A stretch of DNA of 34,899 nucleotides from Acidobacteriota bacterium. Lineage in GTDB: Bacteria; Acidobacteriota; Terriglobia; Bryobacterales; Bryobacteraceae. The DNA is taken from assembly GCA_025353165.1 (NCBI GenBank), contig JANXRE010000081.1, forward strand, positions 1 through 34,899. Reading direction: 5' to 3'. Shown here in pieces: positions 25,699-33,646 of this stretch. A program made the translations under genes and the position numbers. Position 1 is the first letter of the stretch. Each line of letters begins with the position of its first letter. Below the pieces are notes generated by a model, which was not told where the DNA came from, did not search any database, and was given only the letters and a program-made list of their open reading frames with translations.

Positions 25699-25718
25699 AA
25701 TCGGGTGCCCGGAGTCAA
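25690..25718 (-). promoter_or_regulatory. Promoter of the seven-gene DeoR-headed operon
   Basis: On the minus strand TTGACT (25718-25713) is followed after 17 bases by TAATAA (25695-25690). The predicted start is near 25683, giving a leader of about 45 bases that contains operator 1. The overlap of the -10 box with operator 2 supports repression. Confidence 0.65.
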
Positions 25719-25769
25719 GAGCTTTGTTTGCTTGACGCCCGAGTGCGTGCGCCGCCTAGGAGCGACAGA

Positions 25770-26483
25770 CTACCGGAAAACAATTTTCAACTCCGCCGCC
25801 TCGCCCTTCCGCACTTCCACTTCCTGAACCATCTCGCCGAACGACTCGTGCCACGCCGCGACCGTGTACTTCCCCGGCGGCAGCGGATCGAATGTGAACT
25901 CCCCGCTCGCGTCGGTCACCGCGGAATACGGGTGATCCAGCACGCCAATGTAAGTCTTCATCCACGCATGGATGTTGCACTTCACCGGAATCATTACCTC
26001 CGGCCGCGCAAACCGGCGCTGCAAGTCCGGCGAGGAGGGAGGCTGCTGCTGGTTCCAATCCCGGTTGTTCCGCGGCGTCGGGTGGATGTTGTGCGATACC
26101 GGATCGCTGTTCTTCACCGTGATCGTCTGCCCCGCTCGCAGCGCAACCACCCGAGGGGCAAACAGGCACCCATGCTGGTCCAGCACCACCGAGGTTCGGG
26201 GCGGCTCGAACGTTTTCCCCTTTAACCCCGCCTTCACGTACACGAAGACATTGGCGAGTTTCCCGTCCTTGGCCTTGACCGTCTCATCGAATACGGGCGC
26301 GTTGTGCAGCGCGGCGCAGTCCGGCTCGGCCTCCATGGAAATGCGCTTCGCGGCCGGCGCATTCCCCGCAAACAGCACCGTCCCGCGCACGCCGCCGGCC
26401 GTCGCGCGGTCCACCTGGTAATACTTCGGCGCGTGTTTGCACCCGGCGCAAACGAGAACCGCCACAAGAATAGTTCGCTTCAT
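25770..26483 (-). CDS. Exported cupredoxin-like protein with carboxypeptidase-regulatory-type C-terminal domain
   Basis: 237 residues beginning with a probable lipoprotein signal (MKRTILVAVLVCAGC). The central domain has blue-copper-like ligands: His131 and His134 in SHNIHPTP, and Cys169, His172 and Met175 in KCNIHAWM. The last 60 residues (SAVTDASGEFTFDPLPPGKYTVAAWHESFG) form a carboxypeptidase-regulatory-like beta-sandwich. Proteins of this type occur beside MauG-like cytochromes and are sometimes annotated as methylamine utilisation proteins. It likely carries electrons outside the cytoplasm for the five-gene redox operon, of which it is the last gene. Its ATG overlaps the stop of the di-heme gene as ATGA. 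Confidence 0.82.
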   Translation of the reverse strand: MKRTILVAVLVCAGCKHAPKYYQVDRATAGGVRGTVLFAGNAPAAKRISMEAEPDCAALHNAPVFDETVKAKDGKLANVFVYVKAGLKGKTFEPPRTSVVLDQHGCLFAPRVVALRAGQTITVKNSDPVSHNIHPTPRNNRDWNQQQPPSSPDLQRRFARPEVMIPVKCNIHAWMKTYIGVLDHPYSAVTDASGEFTFDPLPPGKYTVAAWHESFGEMVQEVEVRKGEAAELKIVFR

Positions 26484-27493
26484 TTCTCTCCCGTCAGTGA
26501 CTCCAGAAACGCCACCAGATCCGCCTTGTCCCTCGCCGTTAAACCCGTCAGCGGCCGGATCAACTGGTCTCGGTATGGATTCGAATTCCCGCCGCCCACG
26601 TAAAAGTCCACCACTTCCTTCAACGTCTTCAGGCTCCCGTCATGCATGTAGGGAGCGGTCTCGGCAACATTGCGAAGGCTGGGAGTGCGAAACTCCCCCT
26701 GGTCGCCGTCGCGCTTTGTCACCGCGTATCGCCCCAGGTCGGCGAGTTCCCCTTCCGCGTTCATGCCCGCGCCGAGGTTGTGGAACTGGTGATCGGTGAA
26801 CAACGCATACTTCGCGCCAATCGCGTGGCAAACGGCGCAATTCGGACGGAACAACTTCAGCCCGCGCTGCGCCGATTCGCTCAACGCGCTCTTATCGCCG
26901 CCATAGAAGTAGCGGTCGAAGGGCGAATTCCCCCGAAGCAAAGTGCGCTCGTACGCCGCCAGAGCATACGAGATGCGTGCCATCGTTGCCGACGCAGTGC
27001 CGAAAGCGGCCGCGAACATCGGCCGCAACTCCGCGCTCTCGCCGCACCGCCGCTCCACGCCTTCCAGCGTGTGGGCCATCTCGACGGGGTTCAGCATCGG
27101 TTCCGAAGCCTGCGCCTCCAGGCTCGCGGCACGTCCATCCCGGAACTGCACCTTGTTGTAAGCGGCGTTCACCAGCGCCGGCGCATTGCGCCGTCCCAGC
27201 TTGCCTCCCACGCCCACCGAAACACGCCGGCCATCCGAAAACGCCTTCGCGGGATCATGGCAGCTAGCGCAAGAGATGGATCCGCCGACGGAGAGCAGGG
27301 GACTGAAGAACAGTTTCTCGCCCAATGCAATCGTCTCGGCCGTTAGAGGATTGTCCGCGGGAACGGGCAGCGGCGGAAGTCCCAGCGGCACGGCTATCGA
27401 AATGGGCTTGCCGACTGGAGGCGCGGGCTTCGTACAACCCACGGCCAACGTCAGAAGCGCCAACCCTACCGAGGCAGCGCGATCACACCCCAA
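26480..27493 (-). CDS. MauG/CcpA-type di-heme cytochrome c peroxidase family protein
   Basis: 337 residues. A signal peptide, probably of lipoprotein type (LALLTLAVGC), leads to two c-type haem sites: CASCH (Cys75-His79) and CAVCH (Cys219-His223). A distal APYMHDGSL motif has Met283 as candidate axial ligand. The spacing and the GRRNAPALVNAAYNKVQFRDGRA block are typical of the CcpA/MauG superfamily. The role could be peroxide reduction or oxidative modification of a partner protein. It starts at TTG 27493, with GGGAG seven bases upstream and inside the YVTN gene, which it overlaps by 28 bases. It ends in an ATGA overlap with the cupredoxin gene. Confidence 0.9.
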   Translation of the reverse strand: MGCDRAASVGLALLTLAVGCTKPAPPVGKPISIAVPLGLPPLPVPADNPLTAETIALGEKLFFSPLLSVGGSISCASCHDPAKAFSDGRRVSVGVGGKLGRRNAPALVNAAYNKVQFRDGRAASLEAQASEPMLNPVEMAHTLEGVERRCGESAELRPMFAAAFGTASATMARISYALAAYERTLLRGNSPFDRYFYGGDKSALSESAQRGLKLFRPNCAVCHAIGAKYALFTDHQFHNLGAGMNAEGELADLGRYAVTKRDGDQGEFRTPSLRNVAETAPYMHDGSLKTLKEVVDFYVGGGNSNPYRDQLIRPLTGLTARDKADLVAFLESLTGEK

Positions 27494-28470
27494 GGACGCT
27501 CTCCCACTTTCACCTTGCGAAGCACTCTATTGCCGGCGAGATCGATCACCGATACGTCGTTGGATGGGCCATTGGCGGTGAACAGCAGTTTCTCATCGGG
27601 CGAGAGCGCAACGCCCCACGGCCGGTCGCCCGCGTCGACCGAAGCCACAATCTTCTCCGCCGCCGTATCGATGGTCAGCACTTTTCGCCCGCGCCCAGTG
27701 GTCACATATAGCCTTGAGCCGTCCCTGGACATCGCCTGGCCCATCGGCTTCAGCCCGACGCCCAGCGGAATGTCGTGCAGCGCCTCCTGGCGCGCGCAGT
27801 CGATCACGGTCAAACTGGCGCCGTTCTCATTCGCTACGAACGCGCGCGAACCATCCGGCAAAAAAGTGACGGACCGCGGCCGCCGGCCTACCTTCACCTT
27901 CTTCACCAGCGCGCGCTTCCCGGCGTCGAGGATCGCCACCGTGCCCTCGTCCTCCGACGTAACGTAGACGAACTTCCCGTCCGGGCTCAGCGCCACGCCC
28001 TCAGGCTCTGCTCCGGTCTTCACGTCGGCGAGCACCTTGCCGCTGGCCACGGCCACGACGCTCACGCCCGCCGCATCCTCGTTCGCGACATACATCAGCT
28101 TGCCGTCCGCACTGAACGCGAACTGCTCCGGGTCCGATCCGCCGAACAGCCTGCGAACCACCGTCCGCTGTGCCGGATCCACCACGCCGACCCCATCCGC
28201 GCTCTTGTCCGGCGGCGGCAACGTGCTCTCGTCGACGCCCGGCGGCGCGGCAGGCGATCCGCTCAGCGCCACGAAGATCATCCCGTTGCTGGAGTGAATC
28301 CCGCGCGGGCGCTTTCCCAGCGCAATCGTCTCGACTACGCGCGCCTCGCCGGGATCGATCACCGTCATGTCGCCCGAGCCTTCGTTGGATACGTAAACGA
28401 GGTACGAGGACCGTGGCCCCCGATTGCAGGCGGTCGAAAGCAGGACGCACAAGCAGAGCAGTTTCTTCAA
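27466..28470 (-). CDS. Exported YVTN-family beta-propeller protein
   Basis: 334 residues with a short signal of possible lipoprotein type (MKKLLCLCVLLSTAC). It contains about seven repeats of the form GVALSPDGKFVYVTSEDEG then V-x-V-x-D, as in YVTN/SMP-30-like seven-bladed propellers. One of the closest architectures of known function is the propeller beta subunit of quinohemoprotein amine dehydrogenase, which fits a redox operon, though propellers of this type also serve as plain scaffolds. It starts at TTG 28470, overlapping the stop of the cytochrome-HhH gene as TTGA, and runs 28 bases into the MauG-like gene. Confidence 0.85.
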   Translation of the reverse strand: MKKLLCLCVLLSTACNRGPRSSYLVYVSNEGSGDMTVIDPGEARVVETIALGKRPRGIHSSNGMIFVALSGSPAAPPGVDESTLPPPDKSADGVGVVDPAQRTVVRRLFGGSDPEQFAFSADGKLMYVANEDAAGVSVVAVASGKVLADVKTGAEPEGVALSPDGKFVYVTSEDEGTVAILDAGKRALVKKVKVGRRPRSVTFLPDGSRAFVANENGASLTVIDCARQEALHDIPLGVGLKPMGQAMSRDGSRLYVTTGRGRKVLTIDTAAEKIVASVDAGDRPWGVALSPDEKLLFTANGPSNDVSVIDLAGNRVLRKVKVGERPWGVIALPR

Positions 28471-28991
28471 TGGAATGTAATCCGGTCCTTTTTGGCTTCC
28501 AGCTTTTCCGGTTCAATCCCCGGCACGTTCTTCAAATCGTCGAGCGACTTGAATTCGCCGTTCTTTTCGCGCCACTCGATAATCGCCCGGGCCTGCGAAC
28601 GCCGCAGCGACAATCGACTTTCCAATTCGATCGCCTTGGCCGTGTTCACGTTGATGCGCGGCACATCCTCGGGCGGGAAAGCGGAAGTCAGGTAGTCCAG
28701 CACCAGCGCGTACTCCTTCTCCGCGCTCTTCATGCCGTAAGCCGTCATCTTCGTCATCGTCTGGTTCCAACCCGCCCGGTCCTGGCGGAGAGAGGTGGCT
28801 CGCGCGATCTCATGGCAGCCCTTGCACATCTTCTCCATCTCCGCCCGGCTGGACTGAGCGGACGCAAACGCGGCGAACAGCAACGCGAGCCAAAAATGGA
28901 GACAGACACCTTTGCCGCCACTGTAACCGGTCGACTGAGGGTTCGACCTCCAGCGGAAAAGGCTGTCTGTCCCCACTTTTACGAGGTTCAT
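28467..28991 (-). CDS. Cytochrome c fused to ComEA-like helix-hairpin-helix domain, with repeat-encoded N-terminus
   Basis: 174 residues from ATG 28991, two bases after the preceding stop codon. Residues 1-4 (MNLV) are followed by about 29 residues encoded by a palindromic repeat (from KVGTDSLFRW to GVCLHF), then a hydrophobic signal segment WLALLFAAFASA-Q. The haem site is CKGCH (56-60), in a context (RATSLRQDRAGWNQTMTKM, then YLTSAF) like the haem domain of quinohemoprotein amine dehydrogenase. Residues 112-173 are a ComEA-type helix-hairpin-helix pair (INVNTAKAIELESRL, GEFKSLDDLKNVPGI), usually a DNA-binding or protein-docking fold. No start codon after the repeat would leave a usable signal peptide, so the repeat must be translated or the gene is disabled. 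Confidence 0.8.
   Translation of the reverse strand: MNLVKVGTDSLFRWRSNPQSTGYSGGKGVCLHFWLALLFAAFASAQSSRAEMEKMCKGCHEIARATSLRQDRAGWNQTMTKMTAYGMKSAEKEYALVLDYLTSAFPPEDVPRINVNTAKAIELESRLSLRRSQARAIIEWREKNGEFKSLDDLKNVPGIEPEKLEAKKDRITFH
28892..28980 (-). repeat. Palindromic element, copy B (inside a signal-peptide coding region)
   Basis: 89 bp; the minus strand reads AAAAGTGGGGACAGACAGCC at one end and GTCTCCATTTTT at the other, with a central CGACCGGTTACAG. It has the same orientation relative to its host gene as copy C, and the same reading frame is used through both. The host frame stays open across the whole element. Confidence 0.85.
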
Positions 28992-28993
28992 GT

Positions 28994-30436
28994 CTAATGC
29001 TCGGTGGGGAAGCCGAACGCGTATTGCGAGCCATCCTGCGTCGACACGTACACTCGCGCGCCCCCGGCTGCTACGCCGCTCATCGAGCGCGAAGCCATCG
29101 TCGCGCCGCTGTTCCAAAGCTCTTTGCCCGTGGCTGAGTCCAGCGCATACAGAACGGCGTTAGCGCCCGCCACAGTGAACACCACATCATTCACCACGAC
29201 AGGAGGGGCCGCCGCAACCAGGCCGCGCGCCGTCCAGCCCGGCTGCAACTTCGGTGCGCCGTCCTTCTCAATCACCTTCCACGCCACAATCGCGCCGGAT
29301 GCCGCCGCCAGAATCCATCGGGTGCCCGCCCGGTCCTGCCAGCTCGCGAGAGCGCCCGGCTCTCCGGAGAGAGACCCGCCCGCATCCAGCGCCTGGCCCA
29401 TCGCGGCCGTATCCACCAGATGCAAACGTCCGTCGCCCGCCGTCACCGCCAGCAGGTTCCTACCCTTGAACCTGAACACAACGGGAGACGACGTGAACTT
29501 CGCGCCATCCGTCTTGTATATCCCCACCGTCTCCAATTTCTTCGGCGAGAGCGCAACGATTTCGCCGCCCGCCGCCGCGTAGATGGTTCCGTCCGGGCCT
29601 GCCGCCGCTCCAGCTATGTTCTTCGCCGTCTTCCAATGGCTCACTCTCTTAGTGCCGAGGTCCAGCGCCCACAAGCCGTTGTCCACGCCGCCGCAATTGT
29701 TCGCCGTGGTCACGTACGCCGTGTTGTCGAACACCACCAGACCGGACGCGTTGGCGTTGGGAGGAAGGAACTGCGCCGGCGAATCCGCCTCATTGCCGTT
29801 CGACACCCACATCGAATGCAGCTTGCCATCGGCGGAGAGCGCCATCGCGTACTGCACGCGAGGCGCGTACGGATTGTCCTCCGGGGCTGCGCGGGGCTTG
29901 GGTTTGGAGGGCGGAGGAGGAGTTGCCGGCCGGGGAGCGCGCCAGGTGACGGCGCCCGCAAAAGGCTCGCCCACGCCGGATTTCGCGGGCGTGCCTCGAC
30001 CGAATCCGCGCGCGTTGAGCGGCGGGTACGCCGTGGTCGTCGGCCGAGCGACGGCGGACGTCACGCCACCCGGACATGCCGGTCCGCCCACCGATGCGCC
30101 GGCCGGCCAGCTCTTCTCCCACTCCTGCCGGCCAAGGTCCATGTCCACGGCCACGACGCGCCCGGACGCCGCGCCGAAAAATCCCAGCGTGCGGAAACCG
30201 CGATAGCCGATATAGAAATCCATCAGCGCCGGCGGTGTGAGAGGAGCGCCGCCGATCTTCATCTTCCACACCAGCGCAAAGCCGGGTTTGCTCAGGCTCT
30301 CCCTGGAGATCTTGCTATCGCTGCGAACCCAATTGGATCGCTGCGCGTCGAAGCCCGTGGTCATCCAGTCGATGCCCGATTGAGCGAATGCCGTCAGCGC
30401 CCAGACGGTTGAAAGAAAAGCGTATCTTGTTACCAA
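28994..30436 (-). CDS. Secreted PQQ-type beta-propeller protein with proline-rich insertion
   Basis: 480 residues with a signal peptide (YAFLSTVWALTAFAQ). Tryptophan-docking repeats mark a quinoprotein-like propeller, the clearest being [17 protein letters not shown] near the C-terminus and GRVVAVDMDLGRQEWEKSW near residue 100. Residues about 130-192 are a low-complexity Pro/Ala/Arg-rich insertion (RAPRPATPPPPSKPKPR) that is absent from its divergent relative at 30470-32002. No haem site or PQQ catalytic aspartate can be assigned, so dehydrogenase activity is unproven; a BamB-like scaffold is the alternative. The start is TTG 30436, the only one that precedes a signal peptide. First gene of the redox operon. 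Confidence 0.8.
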   Translation of the reverse strand: MVTRYAFLSTVWALTAFAQSGIDWMTTGFDAQRSNWVRSDSKISRESLSKPGFALVWKMKIGGAPLTPPALMDFYIGYRGFRTLGFFGAASGRVVAVDMDLGRQEWEKSWPAGASVGGPACPGGVTSAVARPTTTAYPPLNARGFGRGTPAKSGVGEPFAGAVTWRAPRPATPPPPSKPKPRAAPEDNPYAPRVQYAMALSADGKLHSMWVSNGNEADSPAQFLPPNANASGLVVFDNTAYVTTANNCGGVDNGLWALDLGTKRVSHWKTAKNIAGAAAGPDGTIYAAAGGEIVALSPKKLETVGIYKTDGAKFTSSPVVFRFKGRNLLAVTAGDGRLHLVDTAAMGQALDAGGSLSGEPGALASWQDRAGTRWILAAASGAIVAWKVIEKDGAPKLQPGWTARGLVAAAPPVVVNDVVFTVAGANAVLYALDSATGKELWNSGATMASRSMSGVAAGGARVYVSTQDGSQYAFGFPTEH

Positions 30437-30469
30437 TCATTCGATCATATACTGAAGTGATCTACCCGC

Positions 30470-32002
30470 ATGAAACCCATCCTCCTTGCGCTGCTGCTTG
30501 CACTGGCCTCGCTCGCGGCCGACTGGCCCACAGACGGCGGCGATATCCGGCGAAACAACTGGCAGAAAGACGAAAAGATCCTCACCCAAGCCAACGTCAA
30601 GGGCATGCAGTTGCTCTGGAAGACGAAGCTCGACAACCAGCCGCGCCAGATGCACTCGCTGCTGGAACCGCTGGTCATGGGCCCGGTAGCTACTAAAAGC
30701 GGTCCGCGCGAACTCGTCATTCAAGCGGGCGTCTCCGACAACCTCTTCGCGCTCGATGCCAAGACCGGCGAACTGGTTTGGAAGCGGCACTTCGAGTCCA
30801 GGTATCAGGATCCCGAAGGCAGCGGACCCAGCATCCTCTGCCCTGGCGGCATGACCGCCAATGTCACCGTCGGTCCCGGCACGGAGCCGGACCAATACAC
30901 CATCTACGCGGCCTCCTGGGACGGCTACCTGCACCTTGTGAACGCGGCCGGCGGCGAAGAGAAGCGGGAGCCGTTGAAATTCATGCCGTCCAACGGAAAG
31001 CCCTATGCGCTAAACCTCGTCGACAACGTCGTCTACACCCACACCGGGCAGGGCTGCGGCGGCCATCCGAACATGGCGTACGCCTACGACCTGGCCACGC
31101 ACAAAGTCGGCAGTTGGGGCCCGGCGGGAGGCGGCATGTGGGGCCGTTCCGGTCCCGCCGTCAGCAAGGACCTTGTCATGTACACCGGCACCGGCGACGG
31201 CCGTTGGGATCCGGAGAACGGCGTGTACGGCAACGGCATCATCGGCGTCAAACAAAACCCGCAAACCAAGAGCCTGGAACTGGTGGACTACTACGGCCCG
31301 TCCAACGCCGAATGGCTGGTGAAGCGCGACCTCGACATGCAGGTGACGCCCGCCATCTTCGAATACAAAGGCAAGGAATATATGATCGACGCGAGCAAGG
31401 AATGCCGCATCTATCTCATGGACACCGAATCCATCGGCGGCGACGACCACCGCACGCCCGCCTACCGCACTCCGCTCATCTGCAACGAAATGGTCGATTT
31501 CGCGGAAGCCGGCATCTGGGGCTCTCTGGCCACCTGGGAGGACAACGGCACGCGCTGGATCCTGGCGCCCTTCTGGGGTCCCAAGCATTCCAAATTCAAA
31601 GCGCCCGTCGAATACGGCGAAGTGAAGAAGGGAGCGATCGCGGCCTTCAAGATGGAGACCATCGACGGGAAGGTCACCCTCACGCCCGCCTGGATCTCGC
31701 GCGACATGAACCAGGCCGAGCCGCCCGTCATCGCCAACGGCATGATCTTCGCCTACGGCAGCGGCGAGAACACCTCGCAGGCATATCCCGACGTCGGCCT
31801 CGACTTCCGCTTGGAGCGCCGCGTCCCGCTTTCCACCCACGCCGTCCTCTACGTGCTGGACGCCCGCACGGGCAAGGAACTGTGGAACAGCAGCAAGCAG
31901 ATCGCCATGTGGAATCACTTCAGCGGCCTCGCGGTGGCGAACGGCCATGTTTACATCAACACCTACGACGGCAACCTCTACTGCTTCGGCCTGAAGAAAT
32001 GA
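30470..32002 (+). CDS. Secreted PQQ-type beta-propeller (quinoprotein-like) protein
   Basis: 510 residues with a signal peptide ([19 protein letters not shown]). Propeller blades with W-docking motifs are clear: [19 protein letters not shown] near residue 90 and [19 protein letters not shown] near 465. It shares an overall plan with the divergent 28994-30436 product, including the N-terminal W-x-T-x-G-x-D-x-x-R-x-N-W start and the C-terminal G-x-V-Y-x-x-T-x-D-G-x-x-Y-x-F-G end, so the two are likely paralogues. No haem motif is present. The 33-bp gap to the divergent gene must hold both promoters. The stop overlaps the next gene as ATGA. Confidence 0.85.
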   Translation: MKPILLALLLALASLAADWPTDGGDIRRNNWQKDEKILTQANVKGMQLLWKTKLDNQPRQMHSLLEPLVMGPVATKSGPRELVIQAGVSDNLFALDAKTGELVWKRHFESRYQDPEGSGPSILCPGGMTANVTVGPGTEPDQYTIYAASWDGYLHLVNAAGGEEKREPLKFMPSNGKPYALNLVDNVVYTHTGQGCGGHPNMAYAYDLATHKVGSWGPAGGGMWGRSGPAVSKDLVMYTGTGDGRWDPENGVYGNGIIGVKQNPQTKSLELVDYYGPSNAEWLVKRDLDMQVTPAIFEYKGKEYMIDASKECRIYLMDTESIGGDDHRTPAYRTPLICNEMVDFAEAGIWGSLATWEDNGTRWILAPFWGPKHSKFKAPVEYGEVKKGAIAAFKMETIDGKVTLTPAWISRDMNQAEPPVIANGMIFAYGSGENTSQAYPDVGLDFRLERRVPLSTHAVLYVLDARTGKELWNSSKQIAMWNHFSGLAVANGHVYINTYDGNLYCFGLKK

Positions 32003-32673
32003 AGCGCTTGTGGATCGCCGCATTCCTGAGCGGCGTGGCCCTCGCTCAAACCCGCGGCCAGCTCGAACAGGAACTCGCCGCCTACCGCCGCGTGCTCATG
32101 GACTTCGGCGGCCTGACCCGCTACGGCAGCGACAATGCCGAGCTTCGCCGGAAGCCCGACGTCGTCTTCTTCGGCGACGAGATCACCGAGAACTGGGAAA
32201 AATTCTTTCCCGGCAAGCCTTATCTAAACCGCGGCATCGCGCGTCAGACGACGGCCCAGATGCTGATCCGTTTCCGTCAGGATGTAATCGACGTGAAGCC
32301 GAAAGTAGTCGTAATCCAAGCGGGAGCCAACGACCTCGCGCGCGTGATGGGCCCGTCCTCCGAGGGCGCCATGGCGGACCATTTCATGTCGATGGTGGAC
32401 CTCGCCAAGGCGCACGGCATCCAGGTAGTCCTCGCCTCGGTGACTCCAAACCTCCGCTGTCCCCCCGGCAGAATCATCGCGCTGAACGGCTGGCTGAAGC
32501 GCTTCGCCGCGGAGACTGGCGCGGTGTACGTCAATTACTACGCCGCCCTGGCGGAAGGCCGGGCGATGAAGAAGGATCTCACTATGGACGGCTCGCTACC
32601 CGACGCCGCCGGCTACGAAAAAATGGCTCCCTTAGCGGAGCACGCGATCGCGGAAGCAATGGCAAAGAAGTAA
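31999..32673 (+). CDS. Secreted SGNH/GDSL-fold protein lacking catalytic Ser and His (probable pseudoenzyme)
   Basis: 224 residues with a signal peptide ([17 protein letters not shown]). The SGNH blocks are all recognisable: block [13 protein letters not shown], block [14 protein letters not shown], block [13 protein letters not shown], block [15 protein letters not shown]. In active family members block I reads GDSIT and block V D-x-x-H-P. Here position 61 is Glu (codon GAG) instead of the nucleophilic Ser, and position 200 is Leu (CTA) instead of the catalytic His. Gly79 and Asn111 of the oxyanion hole remain, as does Asp197. Ester hydrolysis by the usual mechanism is therefore not expected; carbohydrate or ester binding is possible. 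It is coupled to the PQQ-type propeller gene by an ATGA overlap. Confidence 0.85.
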   Translation: MKRLWIAAFLSGVALAQTRGQLEQELAAYRRVLMDFGGLTRYGSDNAELRRKPDVVFFGDEITENWEKFFPGKPYLNRGIARQTTAQMLIRFRQDVIDVKPKVVVIQAGANDLARVMGPSSEGAMADHFMSMVDLAKAHGIQVVLASVTPNLRCPPGRIIALNGWLKRFAAETGAVYVNYYAALAEGRAMKKDLTMDGSLPDAAGYEKMAPLAEHAIAEAMAKK

Positions 32674-32689
32674 GTATTCCTCATTCCTC

Positions 32690-32738
32690 GTGGCGGCACG
32701 CACTCCTGCGTGCCGCGTCGCCACTCTTGGCGACGCCT
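32690..32738. repeat. Double-hairpin repeat between convergent genes, probable bidirectional terminator
   Basis: Two perfect hairpins follow each other directly. The first has 10-bp arms GCGGCACGCA and TGCGTGCCGC around CTCC (32693-32716); the second has 7-bp arms GTCGCCA and TGGCGAC around CTCT (32717-32734). The unit lies in the 64-bp gap between the end of the SGNH gene and the end of the convergent binding-protein gene. A degenerate copy is at 9549-9596. Confidence 0.8.
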
Positions 32739-33646
32739 CATTTCCTAAGGTACGTCCCCACATTCTCCCTAGTCACCAGCTGAAACGGAACGTAGACCTG
32801 TTTCTCATAACCCTGCTTCCGGACAATCCTGAGCGCAGTCTCCACGGCGGCACGCGCCTGCCCCCGTGAGTCTTGAAACACCGTCGCATCCAGACGCCCG
32901 TCCTGAACGGCCTGCACCGCATCCGCAATCGAATCGACGCTGACCAACACGACCCGCTTCTTGATCCCCGCCTGCTCCAGAGCCATCAGCGCCCCCATCC
33001 CCATCTCATCGTTCTGCGCGAACACCGCGTCGATCCGCGGACCGTAGGACTGTATCCAGTTCTCCATCAACGTCATGGCCTTGGCGCGATCCCACTCAGC
33101 GGTCTGATCGGCCAATAGCCGCAACCCGCTGTTACTCGCAAAAATTTCCCGCGCGCCCCGGTCGCGCTTGATCTGCGCCGCCTGACCCATGAAGCCATGC
33201 ATCATCAGCACATTGCCATTGCCGCCGAGCCTTTTCGCGATGTAGTTCATCGCGATCCGCGCCGACTCCTCGTCGCGAGAGCCGACAAAGGCAGTGGGCA
33301 CCGATCGCGTTTCGGAATTGACATTGACCACGGGAATCCCCGCCGCCACCGCCCTGTCGACCGCCGGCGAACTCGCATCCACCTCGCAAGGGTTCAGGAT
33401 CACGGCATTCACGCCCTGCGCCACAAAGCTCTCCACCTGCTGAACCTGCCGCTCGGCGCTGCGCTGGGCGTCGTTGACGATCAGCCGCACGTCGGCCTCC
33501 TTCGCCTTCGCCTCCATTTCGCGATCCAGCATGACGATGAACTCCGAGGACAGGTTCATCAACGACACGCCGATCACAATCTGCTTGTTGGCCGGCTGAC
33601 GCCCACATCCGCACAGCAACAAAGCCACCGCCACGAGCGGCCTCAT
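32738..33646 (-). CDS. Sugar ABC transporter substrate-binding lipoprotein (RbsB/Peripla_BP_4 family)
   Basis: 302 residues from ATG 33646, whose ATGA overlap with the permease stop supports this start over an in-frame one 27 bases upstream. The signal peptide ends in a lipobox, LCGC. The mature part has the RbsB-like pattern: IVIGVSLMNLSSEFIVMLDREM, VIVND-type strand (RLIVNDAQRS), GVNAVILNPCEV, AAGIPVVNVNSE, FVGSRDEESARIAMNYIAKRLGG, then DAVFAQNDEMGMGALMALEQAG. It probably binds a monosaccharide in the periplasm. Only the permease is linked to it; no ATP-binding gene is present. Confidence 0.9.
   Translation of the reverse strand: MRPLVAVALLLCGCGRQPANKQIVIGVSLMNLSSEFIVMLDREMEAKAKEADVRLIVNDAQRSAERQVQQVESFVAQGVNAVILNPCEVDASSPAVDRAVAAGIPVVNVNSETRSVPTAFVGSRDEESARIAMNYIAKRLGGNGNVLMMHGFMGQAAQIKRDRGAREIFASNSGLRLLADQTAEWDRAKAMTLMENWIQSYGPRIDAVFAQNDEMGMGALMALEQAGIKKRVVLVSVDSIADAVQAVQDGRLDATVFQDSRGQARAAVETALRIVRKQGYEKQVYVPFQLVTRENVGTYLRK

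Noticed and set aside
25713-25735. An inverted repeat GTCAAG...CTTGAC that could be a terminator for the cupredoxin gene.
   Set aside because: The stem is only 6 bp with an 11-base loop and no T tract, and one arm is the -35 box of the DeoR operon promoter, which explains it better.
30437-30469. A near-palindrome ATCATTC...GAAGTGAT in the 33-bp gap between the divergent PQQ-type propeller genes.
   Set aside because: The arms differ by an inserted base and no clear -35/-10 pair could be set on either strand, so a shared operator is not supported.
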